A DNA stretch of 64,000 nt from Streptomyces sp. P9-A2. Its GTDB lineage: Bacteria; Actinomycetota; Actinomycetes; Streptomycetales; Streptomycetaceae. Under the pieces are notes generated by a model, which saw only the letters and a program-made list of their open reading frames with translations, did no database searches and had not been told where the DNA came from. Below, one piece after another: positions 10,674-18,834 of the stretch. Position 1 is the stretch's first letter. Every line of letters starts with the position of its first letter. The stretch covers positions 6,510,001-6,574,000 of the forward strand of contig NZ_JAZIFX010000001.1 of assembly GCF_036634175.1 (NCBI RefSeq). The letters are read 5' to 3'. A program made the position numbers and the translations under genes.

Positions 10674-11576
10674 ATGAAGATAGGTTTCGCCCTCCCCCAG
10701 TTCCACCACCAGGCGTACGGCGTCGCCCGGACGGGCACGTTCGCCGCGGCGATCGAGGAGGCCGGGGGTGCCAGCCTGTGGGTGGGGGACCGCAACCTGG
10801 CCGCGGTCCGTCCCGTCGTGGGATACGGAGGGCAGGGTGACACCATCCCGGAGGAACTGAACCCCGCGGCGGACCCGTTCGTCCTCCTCGGCGTCGCCGC
10901 CGCCGCGACCAGCCGGGTGCTGCTGGGCTCCCACGTCCTCGTCGCCCCGCTCTACCCGCCCGTCCAGCTGGCCCGGTCGCTGACGACGATCGACCTGATC
11001 AGCGGCGGACGCCTGCTGCCCGGCTTCGGGGTCGGCTGGTCCCCCGAGGAATACCAGGCGGCCGGCCTGGACTTCACCCGCCGCGGTGCCCGCATGGAGG
11101 AACTGCTCGACGCCCTCGACGCCATCTGGACCACCGACCCGGCACAGTACGAGGGCGCGCAGCTCTCCGTGCCCGAGCACCACTCGCCGCTGAAGCCGGC
11201 GCGTCAGCCGCGTCCGCCCTTCTACCTGGGAGCGATGTCCGAGCGCGCACTGCGCCGTGTCGCCCGACGCGGTGACGGCTGGCTGCCGCTGATCGTCGTC
11301 CCCGGTTACGTCGACATCGACGGGCTCGTCGCGCAGCGCTCGCAGCTGGACGAACTGGCCCGGCAGGCCGGCCGTGATCCCCAGGCGATCGACACCGTGC
11401 TGCGGGTGAACATCGACGCCGGCACGAGCACGGAGCGGGTCGCCGACACGGTCAAGGAGGTCCACGAGCGGACGGGCATCGACCACTTCATGATCGACTC
11501 GATGTACGACGTGGACACCGTCGACGGGTCCATCGAGCACGCCCGGCAGATCCTCCAGCTCGTGGCGAAGGGCTGA
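10674..11576 (+). CDS. LLM-class F420-dependent oxidoreductase
   Basis: 300 residues from ATG 10674, preceded by AAGGAC; a GTG at 10662 is possible but lacks a ribosome site. The N-terminus MKIGFALPQ and the segments LGSHVLVAPLYPPVQLARSL and GGRLLPGFGVGWSPEEY are hallmarks of luciferase-like TIM-barrel oxidoreductases of the F420 branch (TIGR03619-like). These use reduced F420 (some FMN) to reduce or oxidise diverse small molecules in the cytoplasm. The substrate is unknown. Followed by a strong hairpin at 11658-11692. Confidence 0.88.
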   Translation: MKIGFALPQFHHQAYGVARTGTFAAAIEEAGGASLWVGDRNLAAVRPVVGYGGQGDTIPEELNPAADPFVLLGVAAAATSRVLLGSHVLVAPLYPPVQLARSLTTIDLISGGRLLPGFGVGWSPEEYQAAGLDFTRRGARMEELLDALDAIWTTDPAQYEGAQLSVPEHHSPLKPARQPRPPFYLGAMSERALRRVARRGDGWLPLIVVPGYVDIDGLVAQRSQLDELARQAGRDPQAIDTVLRVNIDAGTSTERVADTVKEVHERTGIDHFMIDSMYDVDTVDGSIEHARQILQLVAKG

Positions 11577-11657
11577 GCCCTCGTCGTCCTGGGGCGCTGA
11601 GGGCCGGCGCCGGGAGGCCGGCGTGCGTCGGCCCGGTGGTGCGGCCCAGTGGTGTGG

Positions 11658-11692
11658 CGCGGTCCCGGTGAGGTTCGCTCGCCGGGACCGCG
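11658..11692. terminator. Hairpin between convergent genes
   Basis: CGCGGTCCCGG at 11658-11668 pairs perfectly with CCGGGACCGCG at 11682-11692. It lies between the oxidoreductase (plus) and the small secreted ORF (minus), a good place for a bidirectional terminator. Confidence 0.65.
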
Positions 11693-11772
11693 AGCCCGCG
11701 ACCGCGCCGTGACGAACTCTGCCGTCTCGCCGGGACCCGGCCGACCACACCGCAACGAGACCGCGTGCGTCA

Positions 11773-11907
11773 TCACGACCCGTTGACGACCACCTTCGTG
11801 ATCCTGATGTCGCCCGAGAAGTCATCCGCCTGGGCGGCCGCCGGAATCGTGAGCGCGGACAGGGCGAGGGCCCCGGCGAAGCCTGCCACGGTGGTGCGGT
11901 GATGCAT
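11773..11907 (-). CDS. Very short secreted ORF, probably truncated
   Basis: 44 codons from ATG 11907 (GGGGGAAA upstream): a signal peptide (MHHRTTVAGFAGALALS with an AQA cleavage site) and only about 17 mature residues, DDFSGDIRITKVVVNGS, before TGA. Small secreted Streptomyces proteins of a calcium-binding or DUF5707-like type start their mature part with a similar IxKVVVNGG strand and continue for ~100 residues, so this looks like a C-terminally truncated member. It may be a pseudogene or a genuine micro-protein. No partner gene nearby. Confidence 0.5.
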   Translation of the reverse strand: MHHRTTVAGFAGALALSALTIPAAAQADDFSGDIRITKVVVNGS

Positions 11908-12384
11908 GAAGGCGTTTCCCCCATGCTCCAGCGCCTCAGGAACGTCCCGAGGCGGAGCTGATCATGCCCACCCGGTACGCGGATGGCACGGACATGACCA
12001 TCAGGTCGCGGGAATGGTTGCCCATCGATCACACGGCTGCCAGGACGAGCGCGGGGCTCACGCCATCTTCCGGCCCGGTCTGCATCGACGCCGCCTCCCT
12101 CGCGCCGCAACTCGTCCTCGCCGGGCACGCGCCCGCAGACATCGCCCGCCTGCTCCGCGACCATCCCGCCACCGCCGAAAACCCCGACACCACCACGGCG
12201 TTCCTCGCCGCACTCACCTGCCACTGGCACCGTCATGCCCGCAAGCCCGCGCCCCCGGCGTCCCCGGACCGCGCGCTTACCAGCACCGCGCCGCCGCCGG
12301 TCTCGCTCTCCTCAGTTACCGCGTGGGGAACAGCGAATGGCTCCAAACCGGTTTCCGTAGGCAGCGACCCCTTCGGCCAACAAC
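11908..12384. other. Possible gene remnant, unrecognised
   Basis: On the plus strand, frame 11964 onward, codons for about 55 residues near 12085-12260 (IDAASLAPQLVLAGHAPAD...) have good GC3 bias and a natural composition, but the frame then turns into implausible Ser/Pro-rich sequence. This may be a fragment of a small regulatory or membrane protein. I cannot name it. Confidence 0.25.
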
Positions 12385-12420
12385 GCAGTGGAGCCCGGGC
12401 TTCGGTTCGGGCCCCACTGC
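12385..12420. terminator. Hairpin downstream of VOC gene
   Basis: GCAGTGG-A-GCCCG pairs with CGGGC-C-CCACTGC around a short loop. It lies ~145 bp past the end of the minus-strand VOC gene and is a plausible intrinsic terminator for it. Confidence 0.55.
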
Positions 12421-12565
12421 TTCCGCCGCCTTGTGCCGTCAGGCCTCCGCCACCGAGATGGCCGCGAGGACGGTCCCGGCGATCTGTGCCACAGCGCCCT
12501 GACAGGTCGGGGGCGGTTCTTCGTCCTGGCCCATGGGGGCAGAAAGAGGACACGTTCGCGGTCTC

Positions 12566-13000
12566 TCAGTCGAGACAGAACTCGTTGCCCTCGATGTCCC
12601 GCATCACGAGGCACGACTCGTTGTCGTCGTCGGCGAGCAGCAGCCGTACGCGTACCGCGCCGAGCGCGACCAGTCGTGCGCACTCGGCCTCGAGTGCGGC
12701 GAGGCGCTCCTCACCCACGAGCCCGGTGCCGACCCGCGCGTCAAGGTGGAGCCGATTCTTGACGATCTTGCTTTCGGGCACGCGCTGGAAGAACAGCCGC
12801 GGGCCCGCACCCGAGGGATCAGCGCATGAGGCGAACGCCGGACCCTGCTGCTCAGGGAGCAGTGCGCGATCGAAATCGTCCCAAGTGGCAAACCCCTCCG
12901 GCGGCGGTGCGACGTACCCCAGCACCTCGCACCAGAAACGAGCGACGCGCTCAGGTTCCGCGCAGTCGAAGGTGACCTGGAACTGCTTGATCGATGCCAT
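12566..13000 (-). CDS. VOC-superfamily (glyoxalase-like) protein
   Basis: 144 residues starting at ATG 13000 with MASIKQFQVTFDCAEPERVARFW. The pattern of two beta-alpha-beta-beta-beta units, FWCEVLGYV in the first and a C-terminal VMRDIEGNEFCLD in the second, is that of the glyoxalase/bleomycin-resistance/dioxygenase fold. The final Glu-Phe-Cys strand matches the usual metal- or ligand-binding Glu position. The substrate is unknown; relatives are annotated simply as VOC proteins. Single gene followed by a hairpin. Confidence 0.85.
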   Translation of the reverse strand: MASIKQFQVTFDCAEPERVARFWCEVLGYVAPPPEGFATWDDFDRALLPEQQGPAFASCADPSGAGPRLFFQRVPESKIVKNRLHLDARVGTGLVGEERLAALEAECARLVALGAVRVRLLLADDDNESCLVMRDIEGNEFCLD

Positions 13001-13641
13001 TGGCCCACCGCAGTGGCGCGGGCTGTTCACCGGGACCCCGGATGCCAGCCTCTCGCGGGTCGAGGTCTCGCGTGACATGAGTGGGTGACGCGCTGATCCG
13101 GGTCGCGTCCGGTCGTTGGATCGCGCCAGATCCTGTGAACTGCGCCGCCCTCGGTGAGGCGGAGACACTGGCGCCCGGCCCGGGTGAGGGTCACGGTGCG
13201 CGTGCTCGCGGCGGTTGCGAACCCGGCGGGCCTGGTGCCGGTGACGGACGCCGACCCGGCGAACTTCCCGGCTCCGGTGCGCGCGTACCCGTTCGAAGCC
13301 CACCCGACGGGGGTGTGCACCAGGGGCGGGAAACGCTGCACGAGCGTTTGCGTCGCCCGCCGCTCTCCGCGCCGTACGGCCCTGAGAAGTCTGCGTTCAC
13401 CGTCGTCGTCATCGCTCATCATGCTGCGATCCGGAAATGTCTGCGCGTGTATGAAATGGCCTCGAGCGTACGTGAAAGCATGCCGAATACGCGTGCGTGA
13501 CGTTGGATTCTCGCCACGCACGGGGAAAATGGTGTCGCGCCCCGAGAGCGGGCCGAGTTCCCAGGTGGCCGTCTTTCGGCCATCCCGTATCACTTTTTTG
13601 AAAGGGGTTTTCTCGCTTTCCTCGAGGGCCTGCCCGCTCCG
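13001..13641. other. Intergenic, no gene I can support
   Basis: About 640 bp. A minus-strand frame (13027-13593) contains MSDDDDGERRLLRAVRRGER and a natural-looking stretch, but no family is recognisable and the codon bias is mixed. The right end (13590-13640) is relatively AT-rich, next to the end of the GH43 gene. Confidence 0.3.
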
Positions 13642-15045
13642 TCAGTGACCGACCGAGAAGGTGGCGTCGGCCCGGTCCGTGGCGGTGGTGATCGGGGCGA
13701 TCCGCAGGGCGTAGCCGGAGTGGCGGATGTAGTGGGTGGGCTGGTTGTGGGAGCGGAAGGAGGACCAGGAGGTGTCGGCGAGACCGGCGACGCGGTGGAA
13801 GGTGGCGTCCTGGGCGAATGTGCCGGTGCCGTCGCTCGCGTCGAGGCGGAGTGCGAAGTCGTAGTGGCGCAGGTAGCGGGTGGGGTGGCTGACCGACTGG
13901 AAGGAGACGCCGGAGGCGTCGGCCAGGCCGGGTACGAGCTTCCACTGGGAGTCGGTGTACGGGTCGAAGGGGTAGGTGTCGATCCGGGCCGTGTAGTCGG
14001 CGTGGCGGACGTAGCGAGCCGGGTAGTTGTACGACTTGAGCCGGTTCCAGGCGGGGGCGCCCCACCGGGCCAGGAGATTGGTGTACTCGGTTCCGGTGAT
14101 GGGTGCGATGGTGCAGTGCTTGGCGTTGACCGGGTGGGTGTAGAGCCTCTGGTCGACCGGGGTCCAGGTGCCGGCGGCGAGGTCGCCGGTCTGCCAGGCG
14201 TAGAAGACGCCGTTGGGGGTGTAGGTGTCGCCCCACAGGTACCAGGTGTTCGAGGTCAGGGACTTCACGAGGGTGGGGGCCTCGGTACCGCCGTGGGCGA
14301 CCGACGTGCTGAACGGGGTGAAGCTGCCCGGATCCAGCGAGGTGGAGCGGGCGCCGACCAGGCCGCCGGTCCCGCTGCTCTTGAAGTAGAGGTAGTTGAC
14401 GCCGTTGACGCCGACGGCCATGTCGCCGTCGATGACGTCGTAGCCGGGGTCGAAGAAGACCTGGGGGGCGGAGACGGTCGTGAAGTCGCTGGTGTGGTTG
14501 ACCATGAGGACGTTGTGGCCGGATGAGTTCACCGCCGAGTAGAGGATGGCGTACTGGTTGCGGCTCGCGTCCCAGAAGGCTTCGGGGGCCCAGCTGTGGG
14601 TGACCATGCCGTGCAGGTGGGGGCGCCGGTAGTTGGTGAAGGTGCGCAGGTCGGTGGAGTCCCAGACGTGGATGTACTGGCTGTTGTAGCCCCAGTCGGT
14701 GCCCTTGAGGTCGGTGGCGAGGACTACGAAGGTGCCGTCCCGCTTGCGCATGATGAACGGGTCGCGCAGGCCGCCGGCGCCGGCGGCGGGAGTGACCACG
14801 GGGTTGTTCTGGTTCAGCGGCGTCCAGTTCAGGGAGTCCGTACTGACGGCCAGGTGCAGGCCGTAGTCAGTGCCGATGCCGTTCGGCGACTCGGTGAAGT
14901 ACCCCATCACGTAGGCGGAGTCGGCGGCCTGCGCGGAGCGGGCTCCGAGCGTCAGATCGGTGGCCAGGGCCATCGTCGTGGCCGTGGCGGCGCCGAGGAA
15001 GAGTCTGCGTGACGGCATGGCGGGGGTGCGGGAATGTGCGCTCAT
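13642..15045 (-). CDS. Secreted GH43-type arabinanase/arabinofuranosidase with AbfB (CBM42) domain
   Basis: 467 residues from ATG 15045 (CGGAG upstream). A twin-arginine signal, SRRLFLGAATATT, is at residues ~12-24 with an AQA cleavage site. The catalytic part (~40-325) is a five-blade beta-propeller of GH43/DUF type: GLRDPFIMRKRDGTFVVLATD carries the modulating Asp and GGTEAPTLVK the likely general-acid Glu. Residues ~330-467 form an arabinose-binding AbfB beta-trefoil with three repeats of the type SYNYPARYVRHADY, SHPTRYLRHYDF and NQPTHYIRHSGY. It should cleave alpha-arabinosyl links outside the cell. It is divergent from the AbfB/GH127 pair, with operator-like repeats between them. Confidence 0.88.
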   Translation of the reverse strand: MSAHSRTPAMPSRRLFLGAATATTMALATDLTLGARSAQAADSAYVMGYFTESPNGIGTDYGLHLAVSTDSLNWTPLNQNNPVVTPAAGAGGLRDPFIMRKRDGTFVVLATDLKGTDWGYNSQYIHVWDSTDLRTFTNYRRPHLHGMVTHSWAPEAFWDASRNQYAILYSAVNSSGHNVLMVNHTSDFTTVSAPQVFFDPGYDVIDGDMAVGVNGVNYLYFKSSGTGGLVGARSTSLDPGSFTPFSTSVAHGGTEAPTLVKSLTSNTWYLWGDTYTPNGVFYAWQTGDLAAGTWTPVDQRLYTHPVNAKHCTIAPITGTEYTNLLARWGAPAWNRLKSYNYPARYVRHADYTARIDTYPFDPYTDSQWKLVPGLADASGVSFQSVSHPTRYLRHYDFALRLDASDGTGTFAQDATFHRVAGLADTSWSSFRSHNQPTHYIRHSGYALRIAPITTATDRADATFSVGH

Positions 15046-15136
15046 CGGTTCTCCGGGGGTGGGGGCGGGTCGGGTGAGCGAACAGCGGTGGACACGCCGA
15101 GCGCGGAAGGAGGCCGGCTGGACAGCTTCATCGACG

Positions 15137-15150
15137 TTCGATATGTGGAA
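15137..15150. promoter_or_regulatory. Operator-like site upstream of GH43 gene
   Basis: TTCGATATGTGGAACAC starting here matches 14 of 17 bases of the site at 15334 on the other side of the divergent region. The shared element suggests one regulator controls both transcription units. Confidence 0.4.
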
Positions 15151-15333
15151 CACGGTTCGGCGGGGCAGTCAGGAAAATAAGGCGCTGTTCGTGGTCCGTC
15201 AATATCTTGGGTGCGATTTTCGTCATGGGCTCCTTCGTGGACGCTCCCCGCCGGCCGATCGTCCCTCGAGGTGCCGACAGTATTGACGCCGTATTACGTG
15301 CCCCCTAAAGTTCCGGCGTCGCTGCGAACGGTT

Positions 15334-15347
15334 TTCGAAATATCGAA
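15334..15347. promoter_or_regulatory. Palindromic operator-like site upstream of AbfB/GH127 genes
   Basis: TTCGA-AATA-TCGAA is an inverted repeat inside an AT-richer stretch, ~108 bp before the AbfB start. Its extended form TTCGAAATATCGAACAC recurs at 15137. This is a likely binding site of an arabinose-responsive repressor (inference). Confidence 0.45.
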
Positions 15348-15455
15348 CACGCGGGTGCGGGTCACCGATATGGCGGGCTCACATTTATTCCGGTTTCGCG
15401 AAGTCCCGCGTTTTCGCATCCCGTTTCTGCTCCTTCCGACTGTGAGGAGACGTTC

Positions 15456-15797
15456 ATGCGCGCTCTGATACCGGTCACTCTCCGGACGCACCGCCGCGGG
15501 TCCGGCCCCGCCGACCCGCGCGGATATTTCCTGCGCGTCCCGGACGGCCGCTGCGTGCGGCACTACGCCTACCGCCTGCGACCGGACCCCGGCAACGGCA
15601 CCGCCGTCTTCGCCCGTGACGCCACGTTCACCGCCCGACCCGACCCGACCCAACCCGGCTCGGCTCCCGGAGCCGTGGCCCTGAAGTCCCGCAGCCACCC
15701 GGGTCGATACGTCCGTCACCGCGACTTCGCCCTCCGGCTCGACCCGTGCCGGACCGGCGAGCCGTTCGCCTCCGACCGGTCCTTCCGACTCGCCTGA
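15456..15797 (+). CDS. Solitary AbfB (arabinose-binding, CBM42) domain protein
   Basis: 113 residues from ATG 15456 with GAGGAGA at an ideal distance. It contains two AbfB repeat units: GYFLRVPDGRCVRHYAYRL with a following ATF strand, and SRSHPGRYVRHRDFALRLD with a following RSF strand. This is the same HxxRYVRHxxF(A/R)LRLD signature as the tail of the neighbouring GH43 enzyme. No signal peptide and no catalytic domain are visible. It lies 65 bp before the GH127 gene on the same strand. It could be a free arabinose-binding module, or a remnant of a larger AbfB enzyme; the good start site argues that it is expressed. Confidence 0.75.
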   Translation: MRALIPVTLRTHRRGSGPADPRGYFLRVPDGRCVRHYAYRLRPDPGNGTAVFARDATFTARPDPTQPGSAPGAVALKSRSHPGRYVRHRDFALRLDPCRTGEPFASDRSFRLA

Positions 15798-15862
15798 GCC
15801 TCACCCCCGCCCCTCCACACCCCCACACACCACCGCCTCCCACGCACGGAAGAGAGCGCACG

Positions 15863-18178
15863 ATGACCTCCTCCCTCAACAGACGCCGCCTCCTCCAGAT
15901 CGCCGGAGCCACGGCCGCCGCCTCCGCCACCGGCCCCCTCCTCGGCGCCGTTCCCGCCCACGCTGCGGTGGTCCCGCCCGTCCGGGCGGACATCGGGGCC
16001 CTGGCCCACCCCTTCGCGCTCGGCCAGGTCCGGCTGACCGCGAGCCGCTGGCTCGACAACCAGAACCGCACCGCCGCCTACCTGCGGTTCGTGGACGTCG
16101 ACCGGCTGCTGTACAACTTCCGCGCCAACCACCGCCTCTCCACGGCCGGCGCCGCCGCGACCGGCGGCTGGGAGGCGCCGGACTTCCCCTTCCGCAGCCA
16201 CAGTCAGGGCCACTTCCTCACGGCCTGGGCGCAGTTGTACGCCGCGGCCGGGGACACCGTCTGCCGGGACAAGGCCACGTACATGGTCGCGGAGCTGGCC
16301 AAGTGCCAGGCCAACAACGGCGCCGCCGGATTCACCGCCGGGTACCTGTCCGGCTACCCCGAGGCCGACTTCACCGCCCTCGAAGCCCGCACCCTCAACA
16401 ACGGCAACGTGCCCTACTACACGATCCACAAGACCCTCACCGGTCTGCTCGACGTGTGGCGCCACCTCGGCAGTACCCAGGCCCGCGACGTCCTGCTGGC
16501 GCTGGCCGGATGGGTCGACACCCGCACCGGCCGGCTGACCGCGGCACAGACACAGGCCATGCTGGGCACCGAGTTCGGCGGCATGAACACCGTGCTCACC
16601 GACCTGTACCAGCAGACCGGCGACGCGCGCTGGCTCACCGTCGCCCGCCGCTTCGACCACGCCGCCGTCTTCGACCCCCTGGCCGCCGGCCAGGACCGGC
16701 TCGACGGCCTGCACGCCAACACCCAGGTACCGAAGTGGATCGGCGCGGCGCGGGAGTACAAGGCCACCGGCACCACCCGCTACCGCGACATCGCCACCAA
16801 CGCCTGGAACATCTGCGTGGGCACCCACACCTACGCCATCGGCGGCAACAGCCAGGCCGAGCACTTCCACGCCCCGAACGCCATCGCCGCGTACCTGCGC
16901 CAGGACACCTGCGAGAGCTGCAACACCGTCAACATGCTCACCCTCACCCGCGAACTGTTCGCCCTGGACCCGAACCGGGCCGCGCTCTTCGACTTCTACG
17001 AACAGGCGTGGCTCAACCACATGACCGGCCAGCAGAACCCGGCCGACCCCCACGGCCACGTCACCTACTTCACCCCCCTCAACCCCGGCGGCCGGCGCGG
17101 TGTCGGCCCGGCCTGGGGAGGCGGCACCTGGAGCACCGACTACACCAGCTTCTGGTGCTGCCAGGGCACCGGCCTGGAGATACACACCCGGCTGATGGAC
17201 TCCATCTACTACCACGCCGGCACCACCCTGACGGTGAACCTGTTCGTCCCCTCGGTCCTCACCTGGACCGAACGCGGCATCACCGTCACCCAGACCACCT
17301 CCTACCCGGTGAGCGACACCACGACCCTGCGCGTCACCGGCAGCGCGGCCGGCACCTGGACGATGCGCATCCGCATCCCCGGCTGGACCACCGGCGCCAC
17401 CATCGCCGTCAACGGCGTCACCCAGAACGTCACCACCACACCCGGCGGCTACGCCGCCCTCACCCGCGCCTGGACCCCCGGCGACACGGTCACCGTCCGC
17501 CTGCCCATGCGGGTCGTCATGCGGCCGGCCAACGACAACCCGAACGTCGCCGCGATCACCTACGGCCCGGTCGTCCTGTCCGGCAACTACGGCAACACGA
17601 CGCTCAGCGCCCTGCCCTCCCTGGACACCTCCTCGATCAGGCGGACCGGCACCAGCACACTCGCCTTCACCGCCACCGCGGCCGGCGCCACCGTGAACCT
17701 GGGCCCCTTCCACGACGCCCACGGCCACAACTACACCGTCTACTGGAACACCGGAACCGTCCCCGAGGTCCGCCTCGTCAACGCGGCCGGCGGCCTGGTC
17801 CTCGGCATCCAGGACATGTCCACCGCCGACGGCGGCCGGGCCCTGCAATGGAACGACTCCGGCACCGCCGACCACAACTGGGAGATGCTCACCGACGGCA
17901 GCGCCTTCCGCTTCCGCAACGTCCACAGCGGCAAGGTCCTCGGTGTCCAGGACATGTCCACCGCCGACGGCGCGGCCGTCCTGCAGTGGGCCGACAACGG
18001 CACCGCCGACCACCGCTGGACCCTGCTCGACCAGAACGACGGAACATACAAGATCCGCAACGAACACAGCGGCAAACTCCTCGCCATCGCGGGCAACTCC
18101 ACCGCCGTCGGCGCCTTCGCCGTCCAGGACTCCGACGACGGCACGGCCGACAACCGGTGGCGCGTCGTACGCAACTAG
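15863..18178 (+). CDS. Secreted GH127 beta-L-arabinofuranosidase with C-terminal ricin-type lectin
   Basis: 771 residues from ATG 15863. A Tat-type signal (NRRRLLQIAGATAA, cleavage after AHA) directs export. Residues ~45-620 are the alpha-barrel plus beta domains of GH127 (DUF1680). The zinc/catalytic signature known from HypBA1 is present: Glu and Cys in DTCESCNTVN near 348 and the Cys-Cys pair in SFWCCQGTG near 430. The last ~135 residues are a ricin-B-like beta-trefoil with QDMSTADG and HSGKVLGV repeats. The family removes beta-L-arabinofuranose, for example from hydroxyproline arabinosides of extensin. With GH43 and AbfB next door it points to scavenging plant arabinose glycans. Confidence 0.92.
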   Translation: MTSSLNRRRLLQIAGATAAASATGPLLGAVPAHAAVVPPVRADIGALAHPFALGQVRLTASRWLDNQNRTAAYLRFVDVDRLLYNFRANHRLSTAGAAATGGWEAPDFPFRSHSQGHFLTAWAQLYAAAGDTVCRDKATYMVAELAKCQANNGAAGFTAGYLSGYPEADFTALEARTLNNGNVPYYTIHKTLTGLLDVWRHLGSTQARDVLLALAGWVDTRTGRLTAAQTQAMLGTEFGGMNTVLTDLYQQTGDARWLTVARRFDHAAVFDPLAAGQDRLDGLHANTQVPKWIGAAREYKATGTTRYRDIATNAWNICVGTHTYAIGGNSQAEHFHAPNAIAAYLRQDTCESCNTVNMLTLTRELFALDPNRAALFDFYEQAWLNHMTGQQNPADPHGHVTYFTPLNPGGRRGVGPAWGGGTWSTDYTSFWCCQGTGLEIHTRLMDSIYYHAGTTLTVNLFVPSVLTWTERGITVTQTTSYPVSDTTTLRVTGSAAGTWTMRIRIPGWTTGATIAVNGVTQNVTTTPGGYAALTRAWTPGDTVTVRLPMRVVMRPANDNPNVAAITYGPVVLSGNYGNTTLSALPSLDTSSIRRTGTSTLAFTATAAGATVNLGPFHDAHGHNYTVYWNTGTVPEVRLVNAAGGLVLGIQDMSTADGGRALQWNDSGTADHNWEMLTDGSAFRFRNVHSGKVLGVQDMSTADGAAVLQWADNGTADHRWTLLDQNDGTYKIRNEHSGKLLAIAGNSTAVGAFAVQDSDDGTADNRWRVVRN

Positions 18179-18552
18179 GCCGTGTATCGAAAGTGGATCT
18201 TGAGTTGTGAATGATCACGGTTCATGGCACGGGGAGATCTCACGGACGAGCAGTGGTCGGTGTTGGAGCCGTTGTTGCCGAAGGGGGCGAAGGCGGGGCG
18301 GCCCCCTGTCCGGCCCCGGCGGCAGCTGATCGACGGCATACGGTTCCGGGTTCGGACGGGGGGTTCCGCGGCGGGACGTGCCCGTCGAATACGGGCCGTG
18401 GGGCCGGATCTATGACTTGTTCCGCCGATGGCAGCGGGACGGCACCTGGCACCGGTTCCTCACCCGCCTCCAGTCCCTGGCCGACGCGAAGGGTGAGATC
18501 GTGTGGGACCTGAGCGTCGACTCCACGTCATTCGACGTGGCACACCCGAGCC
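18179..18552 (+). pseudogene. IS5-type transposase remnant with frameshift and truncation
   Basis: From ATG 18224 the frame reads MARGDLTDEQWSVLEPLLPK and GRPPVRPRRQLIDGIRFRVRTG, the usual N-terminus of IS5-group transposases. In a run of six G near 18355-18362 the frame is lost; shifting by one base restores DVPVEYGPWGRIYDLFRRW and WDLSVDST. The protein then stops where the DDE domain should begin. The sequence just after the GH127 stop (GCCGTGTATCGAAAGTGG) may be the left end. The element has lost its right half and is inactive. Confidence 0.8.
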
Positions 18553-18736
18553 GGTGATGTTCAACATCTTCGCGCGCGTCAATACCGGAGGCGAACCCCT
18601 CACTCGGCAGGAGATCCGGCACGCGCTCATCCCGGGACGGGCCCGCACGCTCCTCGCGGAGCTCGCGGAAACCAAGGAGTTCCGGCAGGCCACCGGCTAC
18701 AGCGTCGTCGGCGACCGGATGGCCGACCGGGAAGTG
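18553..18736 (+). pseudogene. DUF262 (GmrSD-type) fragment
   Basis: Reading PEPVMFNIFARVNTGGEPLTRQEIRHAL and then TLLAELAETKEFRQATGY to RMADREV, about 60 codons match the core of DUF262 proteins, whose signature is IFxRINTGGxxLxxQEIRxAL. DUF262 is the N-terminal NTP-dependent part of type IV restriction enzymes such as GmrSD. Both ends are missing: an IS5 fragment abuts on the left and unrelated sequence follows. It is a dead scrap of a defence gene. Confidence 0.75.
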
Positions 18737-18834
18737 ATGAGTCGGTCCGCAGACCTGACTCACCACTGCCCCAGGAAATCGCCCGCCGTGCGGCCGATGA
18801 GCCTTCCCGGGCCCCGGTCGGGCGGGCGGGCGGA

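Noticed and set aside
12385-12420. tRNA-like or small RNA structure
   Set aside because: It is a simple hairpin without cloverleaf arms; terminator is enough.
13027-13593. Minus-strand gene beginning with Asp-rich MSDDDDGER
   Set aside because: No family recognised, codon bias inconsistent along its length, and no convincing ribosome site.
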